DNA from: Jaapia argillacea MUCL 33604
Lineage: Eukaryota > Basidiomycota > Agaricomycetes > Jaapiales > Jaapiaceae
Assembly (NCBI GenBank): GCA_000697665.1
Contig: KL197714.1
Coordinates: 848,728 to 912,727 of the forward strand
Direction: 5' to 3'
Length of the DNA stretch: 64,000 bases
Part shown: positions 33,266-46,655 of the stretch, one piece after another
Layout: every line of letters begins with the position of its first letter
How positions within the stretch are numbered: the stretch's first letter is position 1
Notes under the pieces: model-generated
The model's database searches: none
Seen by the model: only the letters and a program-made list of their open reading frames with translations
Told to the model about the DNA's origin: nothing
Position numbers and translations under genes: made by a program

Positions 33266-35782
33266 ATGACGACATATCATCGGGCATCAGGTCCTTCCTT
33301 ATTTGGCAACACCGCCCAGCAACGGCTGCGTCCTCCACAATCCAATCGAACTACCCTTCCCCCAACTCTCTCATCATCATCGCCCGACATGCAAGCGATA
33401 CGACTGCAGAAAAAGTACCCCGAGGTCTCTCGGGAGGACATGTTTGAATTTATCAACCGCTTCAAGTGAGTTCTTTGCAGTATTGGCCGGTTCAAGGGTT
33501 CTTGACGCTTTGTCGGTTCGTCAGTGCGATCGACATCAATTCAACTGGTCGAGTTGACAAGTCTGCTGTGCTGCAATCTCTGCAGAGCAGCGGGGAGTCT
33601 TACGATCGGGTTCGAGAGACCTTGAAGCATGTTAGTGTTGATTCAAGTGGCAAAGTTGAACTGGAAGATTGGGTTGAGGTCAGTGTCCGATTTGTTATGT
33701 ACCTGCTGTGGGATGCCAATCACGTTGTCCTACAGTTGAATGTTAAGCTTCGGTCCGAATCGAACGTTCTTCAGACGAAGAAGGGCAAAGTTACCGTCCA
33801 AGGTTCCAATGCTAATGTCAGTCATACAATTAACGAAGATGAAAGATCCGAGTTCACGAATCATATCAATTCTGTGAGTCCATCTTCTTGATACTGCTGT
33901 GATATCTCCTGATGTTTTACAGGTCCTCGAAGGCGATGCCGATGTTGGAGACAGGATCCCCATCCCTACCGCTACGATGCAGCTCTTCGACGAATGTCGA
34001 GACGGCCTCATCCTCTGTAAACTAATCAACGACTCCGTCCCCGACACCATCGATATGCGTGTTCTCAACAAACCCACCGGTCGCAAACCTCTCAACGCCT
34101 TCCAAATCACAGAAAATAACAACATCGTCATCACCTCGGCCAAAGCTATCGGTTGCTCCGTCGTCAATATCGGTTCCTCTGACATCGCAGAAGGAAGGGA
34201 ACATTTGATTCTGGGTCTTATCTGGCAGATCATTAGGAGAGGTTTATTGAACAATGTTGATATTAAACTTCATCCGGAGTTATATCGACTTTGTGAGGAG
34301 GGAGAGACGATTGAGGATTTGTTGAAGTTGACTCCGGATCAGATTTTGTTGAGGTGGTTTAACTACCATCTCAAGGCAGCGGGGTGGAAACGGAGGTGAG
34401 TGATGGCCTTGGACTGGAAGTTGGATGGGTGATCTGACTGTATGCGCAGAGTCAACAACTTCAGCCGAGACGTGTCAGATGGAGAGAACTATACCGTCCT
34501 CTTGAATCAACTTCAACCAGAACACTGCTCGCTCGCTCCGCTACAGACCAAAGATATTAAGACACGGGCTGAGCAGGTACGTCTCCCTCCACAATTTGAC
34601 ATCTCCATGTTTTTGACCCTCTTTCATTCAGGTGCTCCAAAATGCTGGTAAAATCGGCTGTCGCAAGTACCTTACCCCCGCATCCCTCGTCTCCGGCAAC
34701 CCCCGCCTTAACCTCGCTTTCGTCGCGAACCTCTTCAACACCTATCCAGGCCTCGAACCTCTCGATGAACAAGAAGCGAAAGATTACGGTGTCATCGAAG
34801 ATTTTGATGCTGAAGGCGAACGAGAAGCTCGTGTCTTTACACTTTGGCTCAACTCTCTCAACGTCGATCCAGCCGTTTACAACCTCTTTGAGAATATCAA
34901 AGATGGTTTAATCCTCATTCAAGCCTTTGACAAACTCCTTCCTGGATCAGTCGTTTGGCGTCGGGTGTCCAAGCCCAAGGCAGGTGGTGTCACCGCCAGT
35001 TTCTCGAATCCCGAACAGGAGGGAGAGGAGGGCGAGGATTTGGGTATCACGCCGAATCAGCCACAGTTGTCGAGGTTCAAATGTGTGGAGAATACGAATT
35101 ATGCTGTTGAGTTGGCGAAGCAAAATGGGATGCATATGGTGGGGATTCAAGGAGCTGATATCGTTGATGGGAGGAAGACGCTCGTTTTGGGACTTGTTTG
35201 GCAGTTGATGAGGTGCGCATTCATTCCCGTTTATATATTCATGTGGACTGGACTAAATTTTTTGTATAGGTTGAGCATCACCAAGACCCTTACTTCGTTG
35301 TCGAAGACGGGACAAGGTCGTCCCATTAGCGATATGGAGATGTTGAAATGGGCAAACTCGATGGTTCAGAAAGCGAATGGGAAGACCGTCCGGTCGTTCA
35401 AGGATCCATCGCTTACGACTGGGATCTGGTTCCTCGACTTGTTGCAGGGGATCAACCCTGGTATCGTCGACCCCAGCATGGTGATCAATGTTAGTGATAG
35501 TGGGGAATACGAGGATCGTAGGCAGAATGGTGAGTTTTTGAGATAGTGCGGGTTGCTGGGCGTTGAACTGATAATTGTTGGACTTGTTTAGCGAAATTGG
35601 CCATTTCCATCGCTCGTAAGATGAATGCGCTCATCTTCTTGGTGCCAGAGGATATTGTCGATGTTCGACCTCGACTTGTGAGTTTCCCTCCCCCTCGTAC
35701 TTCTTCTCACCGTTCTCAGATTGAGACCCTATAGATCATGACGTTCGTTGGAAGTCTGATGAGCATCGCCCAACAACAATGA
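33266..35782 (+). CDS. SAC6: Fimbrin/plastin, actin-bundling protein
   Basis: Nine exons (33266-33465, 33525-33678, 33736-33873, 33923-34395, 34450-34576, 34632-35212, 35270-35529, 35592-35677, 35735-35782) code for 688 residues. Fimbrin cross-links actin filaments in endocytic patches and cables. Two EF-hand-like segments lie at about 55-118 (NAIDINSTGRVDKSAVL and VSVDSSGKVELEDW). Four calponin-homology domains follow, with the family landmarks DECRDGLILCKLINDSVPDT, HLILGLIWQIIRRGL, ENIKDGLILIQAFDKLLPG, GRKTLVLGLVWQLMR and a final IFLVPEDIVDVRPRLIMTFV. The last exon has only 48 coding bases. N-terminal ~40 residues are Ser/Pro-rich and specific to this protein. Everything needed for two actin-binding modules is present. 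Confidence 0.96.
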
Positions 35783-36278
35783 ATGGCTAACAGAAGACCT
35801 TGACGATATGATTATTGACCCAAGATTTGTAACTCTGTGAGGATATATGCTTGTTGTCATGAATGTCGCAGACTGGGGACCTGTATGAGAGGATTTGTCG
35901 CGCAATGTAGTCTGTACTGGTACTTGAAGCAAATAATTGGATGGAGATTGGAGTATGTTAACTGGTCGGAGTTGTATGCCGTGAATCGTCCTGAACCTGG
36001 ACTTGCACACTTTGCTCCTAGACCACATACGTCTACACCTGCATGTCTGGCTGGGCTATATTTGTCTGCTCCTCCTCACCATGCGACTACGCTTTGCTAC
36101 TCGGCAGGCGACGGTATCCGCGCTGAGGGAATGCAACGTCCAAGAGAGCCTGTGAACGACGTCATCGACTTCACGGCTACTCCGCCCAACATGCTGCCAA
36201 GATTGTGCTCTGGGAATCCGTCTGCATCCTTGTCTTTGTGTTTTCTCGAGTGTTAGAATCCCTTTCTTGTGATCTGGC
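35783..36278. other. Intergenic, nothing recognised
   Basis: About 500 bp between fimbrin and the uniporter gene, both on plus. It should contain the fimbrin terminator and the uniporter promoter. No other feature was seen. Confidence 0.5.
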
Positions 36279-37674
36279 ATGGTTCTGAAACTGGCCCCTC
36301 TTTTCTGTCGGTTCACCTGGCACTGTCCGCCTCGCCTGAATGGCTACCAGTCACTCTTGCTCTTCAAGCGCCCTTTAACGACCGCCCAAGAAACTGAGAA
36401 CACAAATGCTAGTCACTCAAGGTTTCTTGCAGAGGCTTCGCCACAGTCACGGTGGAAAGAAGGTGCTGGAGAAGTCGGAAAAGGTGGGATGGAGCCGACT
36501 GGAGAGGACTTTGATACCTTGACGGAAGGAAAGGGTTGGTGCTCTGCTTTCATTCCGTGTATCCTGGAGCGCTGACGACTTTCTCTAATATAGGCAAGCT
36601 CTCCCCCACATCCTCTCATTTGTTCAAGTTGATATTACCTCTCGGACTCTTCACTTCCCGCAACGAACCCAAGTCTGTCGCGAATGCTAGCAAGATTCCT
36701 CCTCCAACCGTATTCCTCCTCCATCCATCACAGCCCCTCTCGCATGTCTCTAGACTCATACTGGCGTCTTTATCGCCCGCCGAACCCTCCATCTCGTTTC
36801 GCAGTCCTTCACATCGCGGCGATCGACATTTCCAGTGGTCGAGCTCGACTGATCTTGGGGACTTTATCCGGGACGCTGCTCAAACGCACGAGTTCGAGAT
36901 TTGCATCTCCAATTCACCGGGTGCCGTTTCTGGGTTTCAACAGAAGAGTTCCTCTGGAGAACATGATGGTGCAGAGACTATCATCCAGGTCGAGGTTCCG
37001 ACATTTGCGGACCGTACGAGATTCCTCAGACGAAGGCTCGATGTAGTAACACGCGAGATGGACGAGATGAATAAGCTGAAACATCAATGTGATGCCGAAG
37101 CTCGGCGAGGTGCGAGACGTGTTGCTGTTGGTGGGTTTGGGTTGCTCGTTGTCTACTGGGGTGCTGTTGCTAGACTCACTTTTTGGGATTATGGATGGTG
37201 AGCCATGGTTTTTTGTTGTTATATGCGCTTGAATGATGAGTTGAATGGTTGTAGGGACATCATGGAGCCCATCACGTATCTATCTGGTTTATCCACCGTG
37301 ATACTTGGATACCTCTGGTCAGTGCCGCTCTTTTGCGTCGTCTCCCCCATTGGTAATGACATGTGACCTGTAGGTTCCTATACCAAGGCCGGGAAGTCTC
37401 CTACTCCTCCCTCCTTCACCAGTCCATCTCATCTCGTCGCGATACCTTATACAAATCGCGAGGCTTCGATATTGATCGTTACCTCGACTTGGTTACAGAG
37501 GCTAAGGAGATCAAGAGAGAGATTGGAAGGATTGCGCAAGATTATGAGGGGAGGAAGAATGGTGATGAAGAGGGGGAGGAGGAGAAGGGCAAGAAGGGTG
37601 AGGAGAAGGTGGACGATGTGGATAGAGAGGTGGAGGAGGAGGAGGAAAGGGGTGGGGATAGGGAACGGATGTGA
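36279..37674 (+). CDS. MCU: Mitochondrial calcium uniporter pore subunit
   Basis: Four exons (36279-36534, 36594-37197, 37255-37317, 37374-37674) code for 407 residues. MCU forms the Ca2+ channel of the inner mitochondrial membrane. A basic N-terminus suits a mitochondrial presequence. Two membrane helices, RVAVGGFGLLVVYWGAVARL and TYLSGLSTVILGYLWFLYQG, flank the selectivity loop WDIMEPITYL (Trp ~287, Asp 288, Glu 291), the DIME signature. The TM1-loop border lies on the intron at 37198-37254. The matrix coiled coil is present before TM1 (RRRLDVVTREMDEMNKLKHQ). The C-terminus is a long run of Glu, Lys and Asp. Fungal MCUs usually lack EMRE and can conduct alone; whether this one is gated cannot be told here. 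Confidence 0.95.
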
Positions 37675-37907
37675 GGATTTGAGGATTTGAGAGGGAGTTG
37701 GTTATGGTACGACTCGGACCTTGATCGTTATTCATTCAGACACGCCAGGGGATACCTACATTTTGTGGGATGCACACGTCTGCATGCGAAATCATCGCAA
37801 CGTTTTCTACTGAACGTTTCTGTGATATACGGCAAGCTCTTGAGACCGGCCCGCGAAGCCTTCCCTTCACTTCTTCTTGCTTTCCATCCACGACTTGCTA
37901 GCTCTCC

Positions 37908-40152
37908 ATGTCATTCTCTGATCTACAAAATGAGAGGCAGAACAGACAGCCTCAGTCATTTGTGAAACCAACCAGCGAAACCTCATCTTCACCCAGCAAC
38001 AGTGGAACCTCCATCGCCTCTGCATCTCAGACAGTGGTTTCTGCTGATGGATTGTACCAAGTCCTTCCAACCCTCGTCGAGATAAGGCAGACACCTTCCT
38101 CAGGCAGAGGGATCTTTGCCAAAGAGAAAATCAGCCGTGGTATGTGTCCAGAATGGAAGGGCAGATCGTAAAGGTTTGAAAACTGATCATGCATAGGCTC
38201 AATCATCATCTCTACGAAACCCCACGTCAACGTCCTCTCCACCAAGTTATTGGATGCCTTCTGCTCGGCGTGTTGCGCTCCTGCTCCTCCCACTGGATTA
38301 AAGAGGTGTACGAGATGTCGAGCTCTATGGTATTGTAACGCCGTGCGTTCTGCTTCATGCCCCAAGTACCTCGGTGGGATTCTAATTCAATTACTTTAAA
38401 GGCTTGTCAAAACAGTGATTGGACGATGCACAAGCATGAATGTTCGGCACTTCAGAAATGGGCAAAGTCGGCGCCTAATGAAGACGTTGCGATTCCTAGC
38501 GATGCGATTAGAGCTATGGGTAGGATGTTGACGAGGAAGAAGGTTGAAGGGTTGGATAGCATTTGGGTGAGTTTGTATGATGTTTACTTTTCAAATTGCA
38601 GAATGATTGACGAGTTTGTGGTGTGGTGATCTGACAGGCTAAGGAGGTGGATGGGATGCAATCTCGTGCGTGGCATCTTCAGTATGCGTTCGAGGTGCGG
38701 TGAGATGGTGACGTGGCTCCAGATAGATCATCTATGCCGACTTCAGCGTTCGAGTCTCATACGCAACTCTCCCATTTCCTAGTAAAGTATCTGGGAGTCT
38801 CGTCACCTTATGAATTGGCCCAGTATGGGATTGCAGCAGTTGCCGATCTCGTCGATGTCATCTCTCGAGTACGTGACATTTAGCCCTATCTCTCTTACAA
38901 ACATTCTGACGATTCGTGGTCCCCCTACTAGTTCGTCACGAACACTGTTACTCTAACAGCCCCTGATTTGACTCCGATCGGGATAGCGATATCACCGCCC
39001 ATCGCACTGATCAATCACTCTTGCGATCCAAACACTGTTATAGTGTTCCCTCACGCAGCGGATGTCCCATCCAAAGACGAGCCGTTGATGCAAGCTGTTG
39101 CTATCAAGGATATTTCGCCAGGTGAAGAGGTCCGTCGCATTTCCCGTACGAATCGGTTTAAAAATGGAGGGATTGACAACTCCCACTAGGTCACGGCGTC
39201 ATATATTGACACGACGTTACACCGTCTTGGTCGACTCCAGATGTTGAAGGAATCGTACAACTTCGATTGTCAATGTTCTCTCTGCTCGGACACAACTGGC
39301 CTGGACCCGAGAGAGTCGATGTGGTGTCCTAAATCCTGTGGAGGCATGTGTCCTGTGCCTACAGAAGGTAAGCCGGTTGATTTTCGTCCTTTTCCATCAT
39401 CACTCTGAGATGTGTGCCATAACAGAAAATCCATTGGCTCGGTGCGTGAAATGTAAAGCGGCAGTTTCTTCGACAGATGCTGTGTTGGATGCTCTTCGCG
39501 TCGGACAGGAAGCTCTTGATAAGGCTGCATCAGTTCAATTCGCAGGTACATCGGATATCTTTGGTCAGGTTGGGTTACCGATAATGAATCGACGTTTTGT
39601 CTAGATATCGATAAGGCGAAGCAGTTGACCTCAAACATGAATCCCATCCTAACCTCAGCAGGACTAACGCCCTCCTGTCATCCCCTATTAGCCATGACCC
39701 GTTTGCACCAATCTCTCCTCATCGCAACCCTCCCTCATCCACCTACGCAAGACCACCTCGACGAGACCATTCGAACCGCGACAAAGGCCATCACAGGTCT
39801 TTCCAGCGTTCTCACTGAAGGTCACCCAATTCGCGGCATCGCACTTGCCGAGCTTGGCAAACTCCTCATAGTGGACGAACCTGAGCCTCTAGACCTCTCT
39901 TCCCCTTCTGCGGTCGAGGAGAACAAGAAAAGATACCCTCCATCTGGCCCGCCTAGGCTGAAGTTGGCTTATGATACATTGGTCCGGGCAAGGAACGAGT
40001 TGTTGATTGGGTTTGGGAGCGCGAGTGATGGGGGGCAGGTTGGGAGGGATGTGAGGGAGTGTTTGGTCAGGGTTGAAGCCGAGGTGGGAACATGGAAGGA
40101 AGGGGTGAAGGAAGCGCTTGCAGATTCGTCGAGACTGAAGAAGGTGGGCTAA
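37908..40152 (+). CDS. SMYD-type SET/MYND lysine methyltransferase
   Basis: Nine exons (37908-38139, 38197-38342, 38402-38566, 38638-38665, 38747-38868, 38932-39129, 39190-39367, 39426-39545, 39605-40152) code for 578 residues. A SET domain is split by a MYND finger, as in SMYD proteins. The N-terminal SET piece reads IRQTPSSGRGIFAKEKI. The finger is CSACCAPAPPTGLKRCTRCR, then WYCNAACQ, ending HKHEC. The C-terminal SET motifs are LINHSCDPNT near residue 259 and SPGEEVTASYIDT. A post-SET Cys cluster follows (FDCQCSLC, then WCPKSCGGMCPVP). The last 180 residues look helical and TPR-like, as in SMYD2/3. Such enzymes methylate lysines of histones and other proteins using S-adenosylmethionine. The 28-nt exon 4 is the only odd part. 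Confidence 0.9.
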
Positions 40153-40265
40153 GAACTTTAGTACACTCCTGGCATCTGCGAGGTAGAACTTCAGATATTC
40201 GATAATTTATCGAAGAGGTTCACAGAATATATATCGTGATGCTAGAGTTTGCCGCAGATCAAGTC

Positions 40266-42263
40266 TCACTTTTCTAGGAGCTTGTATGCTTTTCCACTTT
40301 TCCCCAAAAGAGCTTCGATGATCTTCATACCCTCCATCACCTTCTCCTCCTCTAACCTCCTTCCAACAACCTGGATACCGACCGGAAGTCCATGCATGGC
40401 CTCTGCATCATACAACTTGTATGCTCCTGATTCGATAGCGTTCCTAGCCTTGAAAGGTAGTTTCAAGGCATCCTGATGACGATCTACGCGAGTGATGGGC
40501 ATAACGCCTGCGGAATAATCAAGCTATCTCTAGATCATTAGCTGCACGATGAGAACGGAGGGTACTGAAAGGGAGAACTGACCACGTTATAAAGGAAGGC
40601 ATACAAACAATTGGTGAAGCCCTCCTTCATACCGCCATGAGGCACAGCAGGCAACGCGTTTGGCACCGTCAACACAAAATCTACACCAGTCGTTTGCCAC
40701 ATCTCAAACCATTTCCCTCTATACTCCTCTCGCTGAGTGACCAGAGCGAAGTATTCTTCCGCCGTCTTTTGGGAGAAGTTCTCGACTAAACCTGCGTATG
40801 TTTCATCTCTGCGAATGTGGCGCAGATAGAGCACGTAAAGCCATTTGAGCCACCGGGGAAGGGTAAGCATGCGAAGACCTTGGAGAACGCCAACGTCATT
40901 GGACTCTCCTGTTAGTATTCGTCTTGATCCGGCCATATCTATTATGGCAGGCAGGGTGGGCGCATGACTCAAGCTGGATAATGCACGAACTTACAAGAAT
41001 CTGCGACGAGCTGCGAGCCGATCTTGAAACCCTCATATGGACTCGGAGGGTCTCTGGATAGAGCATTAATTCACTTGGTTCTGGTGGCATCCTCAATAGG
41101 AACTCACAGTGTCACTACTTCGTGCCCATACTGCTGCAGTATTGAGACAACGTCGCTCAATGCGCGTCTGCACGCTGGTGAGGGGTTAATAACCCCTGCA
41201 GACTAAAGTGAGCAATTATGTCGTTCATGAGTGGAGAAGCGCACCATCATCCCATATAATACCCCATTTCAAGGTCTTGTTTGCGAGGTTCACGTCTCTC
41301 CATGGAATTGGAAGACACTGGGAAAGGTGACATTCAGAGCAGTGCACAAAACCAAACACAGGCGAGGGAGTCATACAGAATGATCATACTCCCAAGGGTT
41401 CATGCTCATCACGGCCTTCCAAACAGTCTCCAAATCTTCCAAGGTCCTCGCCATGGGTGAATAGGATACCAAGACGCCTTCCTGCCCAGGGGAACTAGTA
41501 AGGTTTCCGCTTCGTACGAACCGTCCACTGGATGCCTTGATAGTGTATACGCCAGAGTAATGTGATGGAACCCGTACAGAACCCGCGACATCTGTCCCGA
41601 TTCCAATCCTCGACCCTCCGTATGCAAGTAGAGCAGCTTCTCCTCCCGTCGATCCCCCTGGAGAGAACTTGGAGTTGTGAGGGTTCGCAGTTCGACCGAA
41701 GACGTCGTTGGCGCATTCGTAGGAGAGAAGAGTGATGGGGTTATTAGTCTTTACGAATGGAACGGCTCCTGCATCTTTGAGAAGCCTGACAATAGCAGAA
41801 TCATTCATGGATGGTTTCCCGACCCATGTGGCGTATCCAAGCGATGTATCAAATCCGGCTACACACACGGTATCCTTCAGACTGACGGGAATACCGGCTA
41901 GGGGACCTTGTTTGTTACATTCTTCGGCCCATACCTGGGCCTTGGATATCATGACTTCCGTCAGGCAGTTGGTCTCTTCGTGGGCTTTCAGGGCTTTCTT
42001 GCCATAGGCGAGAAGAACATCGCTGGGAGATAGGTTTCCTTGTTGCACTGCGGATACTGTTTCAGCGACGGGTTGATTGAGGATCTTGGCATCGTAGGGC
42101 GTTACAGAGTAGTGAAAAGGATCCGGAAGGGCTTGAATGCGGTCCTTTCGCTCTTTCTGCTTTGAAAAGCTAAGAATGATGATGAAGGCGCTACGTTGAA
42201 GGACGAGAGCATAGGGGATGGAACTGACCAGGCGTTGCGGTATGTTAGATACGAGAGTAGCAT
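40266..42263 (-). CDS. Amidase (amidase signature family)
   Basis: Seven exons (42263-42229, 42169-41377, 41317-41245, 41195-41108, 41053-40995, 40938-40583, 40523-40266) code for 553 residues. The Ser-cisSer-Lys triad is visible: Lys in GIPVSLKDT (~110), cis-Ser in SPGGSTGGEAAL (~185) and the nucleophile Ser in GTDVAGSVRVPS (~209). The C-terminus carries GLPVGIQVVGRRLEEEKV, typical of fungal acetamidase and fatty-acid-amide-hydrolase-like enzymes that hydrolyse amides to acid plus ammonia or amine. The first 12 residues (MLLSYLTYRNAC) come from a 35-nt exon and could form a membrane-touching lead. The choice of start rests on a clean 59-nt intron behind it. It ends 113 bp from the convergent methyltransferase gene. 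Natural substrate unknown. Confidence 0.92.
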
Positions 42264-43701
42264 GGGTTCTCACAAATACTATCTTGTTGCAGATAGCACT
42301 TTATATCCATGGGAGATAGAATTCGGACTGCATGAGAAGGGGCGTTCCGCTCTGCCGCGAAGAACTGGTAAATTACCATGACATGAAAGCGTGTGAGAGT
42401 CATGGGCAAAGAGGTCGGGAGCTCCAAACATAGCATGGCTTACATAGTTTAGGGACTCACATCAACTTGGTGCTGATACAGAGACTTCCAGTGGAGAAAG
42501 CCTCGAGAACTCAAGATTTTGGCGGTCGTGGAAGGATGTGTGCAAGTCTGATATCATCGTGACGTCCAGAGAATTCTACCAAGGGGATTCTCTAGAACGA
42601 AACGCTGCTCTGAGTGGGTACCCCACAACCTCCAGCCTGTCCAGTAAACGGTGGTATGCTCGTCAGATGGAGCGCCATTCGGTAACAAAACGAGACACTG
42701 ATGGGCGATCCAGTAACGACGGTCTGTAGGGCCACAAAATCCTCGGCCAACGGCCATCCACTGATCCAATGGATAATATTCAAGGTTGGATGTCCAGATT
42801 TCGATGAAGAACTCGAGAGGAAAGATTGACTATGACGGCGCTCGAGCAGCGAAAAGTTGAATGCATTGGACGTGTCGGCATCTCGCGGACTTGCTTCGTC
42901 GCTTTGACACAGGATACTATGTCTCTATGAGCACTATAGTACTGTCGCCCTTTCATAAACCGTTGGGCCGTTCGACCCTTCACCAGCCTTCAGTTCCGTC
43001 GTCCTCTTTGAACCAAGGAGAGCCCTCCACCCTGGACTTCGGAACGATTCTCGGTCACTTGGATACCCTGTGTATGGGCCGCGAGTCTTTCTTTTCTTCT
43101 TTGCTTTAGCTGGTACCCTTTATAATTTGGCCGTCCGTGTCTCGGGAATAAAGCTTTCACTGAGTCAATACGGTCCATTCTTCATTTCTGAGGGCGCCTC
43201 CGAGCATTGGGAACCTCAGGGCTCGGGGACTTGTCAGTGCTACCGTCGGCTACAAGTCGGCTATGATGCCCTCGCTGCACGTCCCATCTCCCTTTCTTGA
43301 CACCCATCCAGACCGTCTGCCTCATGTTGGGCTTAACGTAAGGTTACCCCGCAACGGTGCGCTTGAGAAAATGGAAGATTCATCCTTTCGCCAATGATCA
43401 TCACCACACACCATCGTTTTCTCTGAAGCAGCCTTCGCCCAAGGACCGGCACCACACCACGACAACAAACAACAATGAATAAAATGGTAGGGATACATCG
43501 GTAATCATGACAGTCTAATAGCGATACGGAAACAACAAAAGCAAGGGTAAGTACATCATGTCGAGTAAATATTCATAACACTCATCATCGTATTGGGGTA
43601 TCCAAACACCTCTGCTGGAAATCCACCTCCAAATTCATGCCCATCTCGTTCCAGCGCCCTCGGGGTATATGTCCGAAACATCACCAACCAACCACCCAAA
43701 T
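42264..43701. other. Intergenic, nothing recognised
   Basis: This 1.4-kb gap contains the amidase promoter, with ATATAAAG on minus at 42299-42306, only 36 bp before the start codon. The rest has no coding stretch I can support. The right end is the 3' region of the long disordered gene at 43702. Confidence 0.5.
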
Positions 43702-46655
43702 TCACGACCTCATCGACTCCCCATCCCCACCGTGTCCATGGCCATATCCCATCTCTTCTCCGTGCCCATGACTCCAATGGCTTGCAGAACGGCTGTGGCG
43801 ACTCTCCACAGGACTATGGCGGCTCTGAGAAGGGCTATGGCGGCTCTGCGAATGGCTATGGCGACTCCGTGAAGGGCCAGCATGTAAACTGGGATCCGGA
43901 ATATGATGGCTCACAGTCGAACTCCCACTATGTCGACTCGGAGCTCGACTGTGATAACTCTCCGCGGGACTGATCCTGCTCGGCACATGACTTGGGACGT
44001 GACTATGTCTCACCTGAGTCACCTGCCTCATTATCCCATCATCATGCTCGCCAATACCATTCCCAAGTAACCCTTCCTCTTCCTCACCACTCCTGGGCCC
44101 TTCATCCTCATCATCAAACCCAGGTTCCCCATCACTCCCACTATGATCGTGATGATCCTCATCACCATCGACGAGTCTCCTCCCAACCCTCCTCCTCCTC
44201 TCAATCCCCCTACTTCTCGATCTCTCAATGGGGTCCCTACCGGAAGGCGGAGGCCTACAAACCATCCTCCCAAGTCCTTCAACAATCCTAGCTCTCCTCT
44301 CCCTAGGAATATCAGGTCCCTTCTTCAGCTTCCTTCTCTCCTTAGCGTCGTACCTCTCTCCGCTCTCCCCGGTAACAATCATCATCCCGTCTCCACCTTC
44401 CCTAGGCTGCTTCTCATCTCTCCTCCCCATCTGCCCTTGTTCCCTCGCTCTCTGTCTCTCAAAATGTCGTTGATGCGCCAATGCACGCGCTTCTTCTTCT
44501 TCACGTTCGTCATCCGACAACCTCTTCGGTCGACGAGAAGACGAACCGAACCCGAAAAAACCACGTTTCTTCTTTGGTTTCTTGACTCGTTCACCTCGGT
44601 CACGTCCTTCGCGTTGTTCAGGGTCATTCTCAGCTTCTGCAACATATAATGGGAGAGGAGGGGGAGGAGGGGTGGGGGAACGATAAAGCACGACTGGAGC
44701 TATGAATCCTGTTTCGTCGGGTTGGCCCGGTAAAGGTGGTTGTGGATGTGATGGTGCCTCGGCTTCGTGAGGCATTGGAACAGGAGGAGCATCGCGATGT
44801 GATTGTGGTTGAGATTGCGTGCGGGAACGTCGAGGTTGGGATTGGGATTGGGATGGGTTCGATGGGTGACGGTCCCGAGAGGGAGGAGCTGGTGGGGGAT
44901 CATCTGCTTGTTCGATGACGCTCTGATCTCTACTATGTCCTCTATTCGCCCCATCAGCATGCCCACCACTCCCACCACTCCCGGCTCTCTCCCTCTCTCT
45001 CTCCCTAGCTTGTTCACCAGGCCATCGACTCCGATGAATATCGTGCGTCTGTCTTGGTCCCGCTCCTCTCGGTAAAACCTTTGGATGCTCCCCTCCCCCT
45101 CCTCCTCGATCATGTGTCTCCTGACCTGCCCCACCTCGACTCCCCCCACTAATATTCCTAGTCCTCTCTCCTTCCCCTCCTCCTCCACCGAGATGCCAAT
45201 GAGTCCTATGAACGTCATTGGTATGCCTCATACCAGCACCTCTCGGCAAAGTCTTTTGACCACCTGATATCCCCCTTTCCCGACTCGGTTCCCTTGCAGC
45301 GGGATGACCAGCCGTAAGGTCGCTGAGACTCGGATCTCGAGGAACGGGCCATTGGGATCTGTGGATGGCTTTGGTGCGGGTTGACACATGGGCTGTGGTT
45401 CCAGGCGGATGGTAGTAGAGATCCGCATCTCTTCGAACTTCTTGACCTCCACCTGGCGCACGAGGTTGGGTTGGGGTTCGCTGGGGGTATTGAGTTTGGG
45501 GTGGAGGTATAGGTGCACCGGCAGAAGTCGTTCGACTCCTGATGGGCGGCGCACTAGAGTACCTTCGGCCATTTTGATTCTCGTCATATCTGGCTGGAGG
45601 TGGGATGGGAGCTGGTGCGCCGTATTGTGGCTGTGTCACCTGAGGATAGTTATGCTGAGCGCTAGCGTTTCGTAACCTCCTCCTCCATTCTTCTTTTCTC
45701 AGTTCCAACTCTGCAGCTCGCCTCTCTTTCTCCTCATCAAGCATCTCGTTTCTCAGCCCTTCGATCAATCGATCTCTGTCTTCACAGTCCTGACGATGAG
45801 CTTCGAGGATGGCCATTCGCTGATCAGGGTACACGGTCCCACTTTGCATCAATCGCAATAACTTGACTTCGGCGCGAGCGGCCTGATCGTGGAGACGTTT
45901 GAGGGCTTCGGCGCGGGATGCTGGTGGGGGGAGTGTTGGAGAAGAGGGGGAGGAGATGATGGAGGGTGCACGACGGGGAGTTAGGGGTGCGCGGTATGGT
46001 TGGAGGGAGGGGGCGCGGCGGATTGAAGGGGCTCGGGAGGGTGGACTTGGAGGAGGTATCATGAGGGGTGGTTGGTCGTCGTCATATTGGTGGGTGGCGA
46101 ACTGGACGCTTTTTTTTGTTCCTCTCTGCAGGGTTGATTGAGGATATGAAGGAGAGTCGGTCAATCACTATGACTACGACGAAGAAAAAAAACCAAAACG
46201 GAAGAAGGAGTCACAAGACTCACCCGTTCGAGATTTGCTTCGAGTGGTGAAGCTAGTCCGAGAGTCTTTTCAATGGTGATCCTTTCTCTCTGGGTAACAT
46301 AACTCCAGTCACCAATCCTCAAGCCAGCATCCTGCAATCGCTTGTCCCATTCCTGCCTCGCTCGAATCATGAGTTCATCATCCAAAGCTCGTTCCACTGC
46401 ATCCTTATCCCTGTCCAACCTGCCATCCCTCCCCCCGTGATGCAGTAGATCATCGTAGTTGTTATTGGAGGAAAAAGAATCCGAGTTTGGAGAACCGATA
46501 TTCTGATCTAGTTCTTGGAATACTTGGGCTCGTTGTGCGTCTCGTTCTTGAAGGTGGTGGGCCAGCCAGCCTTCGGAGAAGTCACGCCACTGGTTTCTGA
46601 AAAGCGAGGAGGATGCTGCGTCGGGTAACGTCGACGGACCTGCAGGCGACGACAT
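43702..46655 (-). CDS. Cluster gene A: helical N-terminus, disordered protein
   Basis: Two exons (46655-46224 and 46125-43702) code for 951 residues. Exon 1 (144 codons) has a W-x2-F-x3-W motif (QWRDFSEGWL) near residue 22. A helical block of the form EW-x3-L-x7-DW-x3-T lies near 100 (RQEWDKRLQDAG, GDWSYVTQRE). Both recur in the neighbouring genes B and C. Exon 2 begins RGTKKSVQFATHQYDDDQPP and is almost all low complexity. It contains repeated RAPSIRRAPS proline-arginine runs, a coiled coil (RHDEEKERRAAELELRK region, ~230-300), Arg/Gly-rich segments, acidic patches and a His/Ser repeat tail (SRHSPSQSRHSP). Long stretches of this exon are open on the opposite strand too because of codon bias; those are shadows. 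Function unknown. It lies 244 bp downstream of gene B. Confidence 0.7.

Noticed and set aside
43992-44649. Pro/Ser/His-rich plus-strand open frames opposite gene A
   Set aside because: Shadow of the Arg/Asp/Glu/Gly-rich minus frame; no start context or recognisable content.
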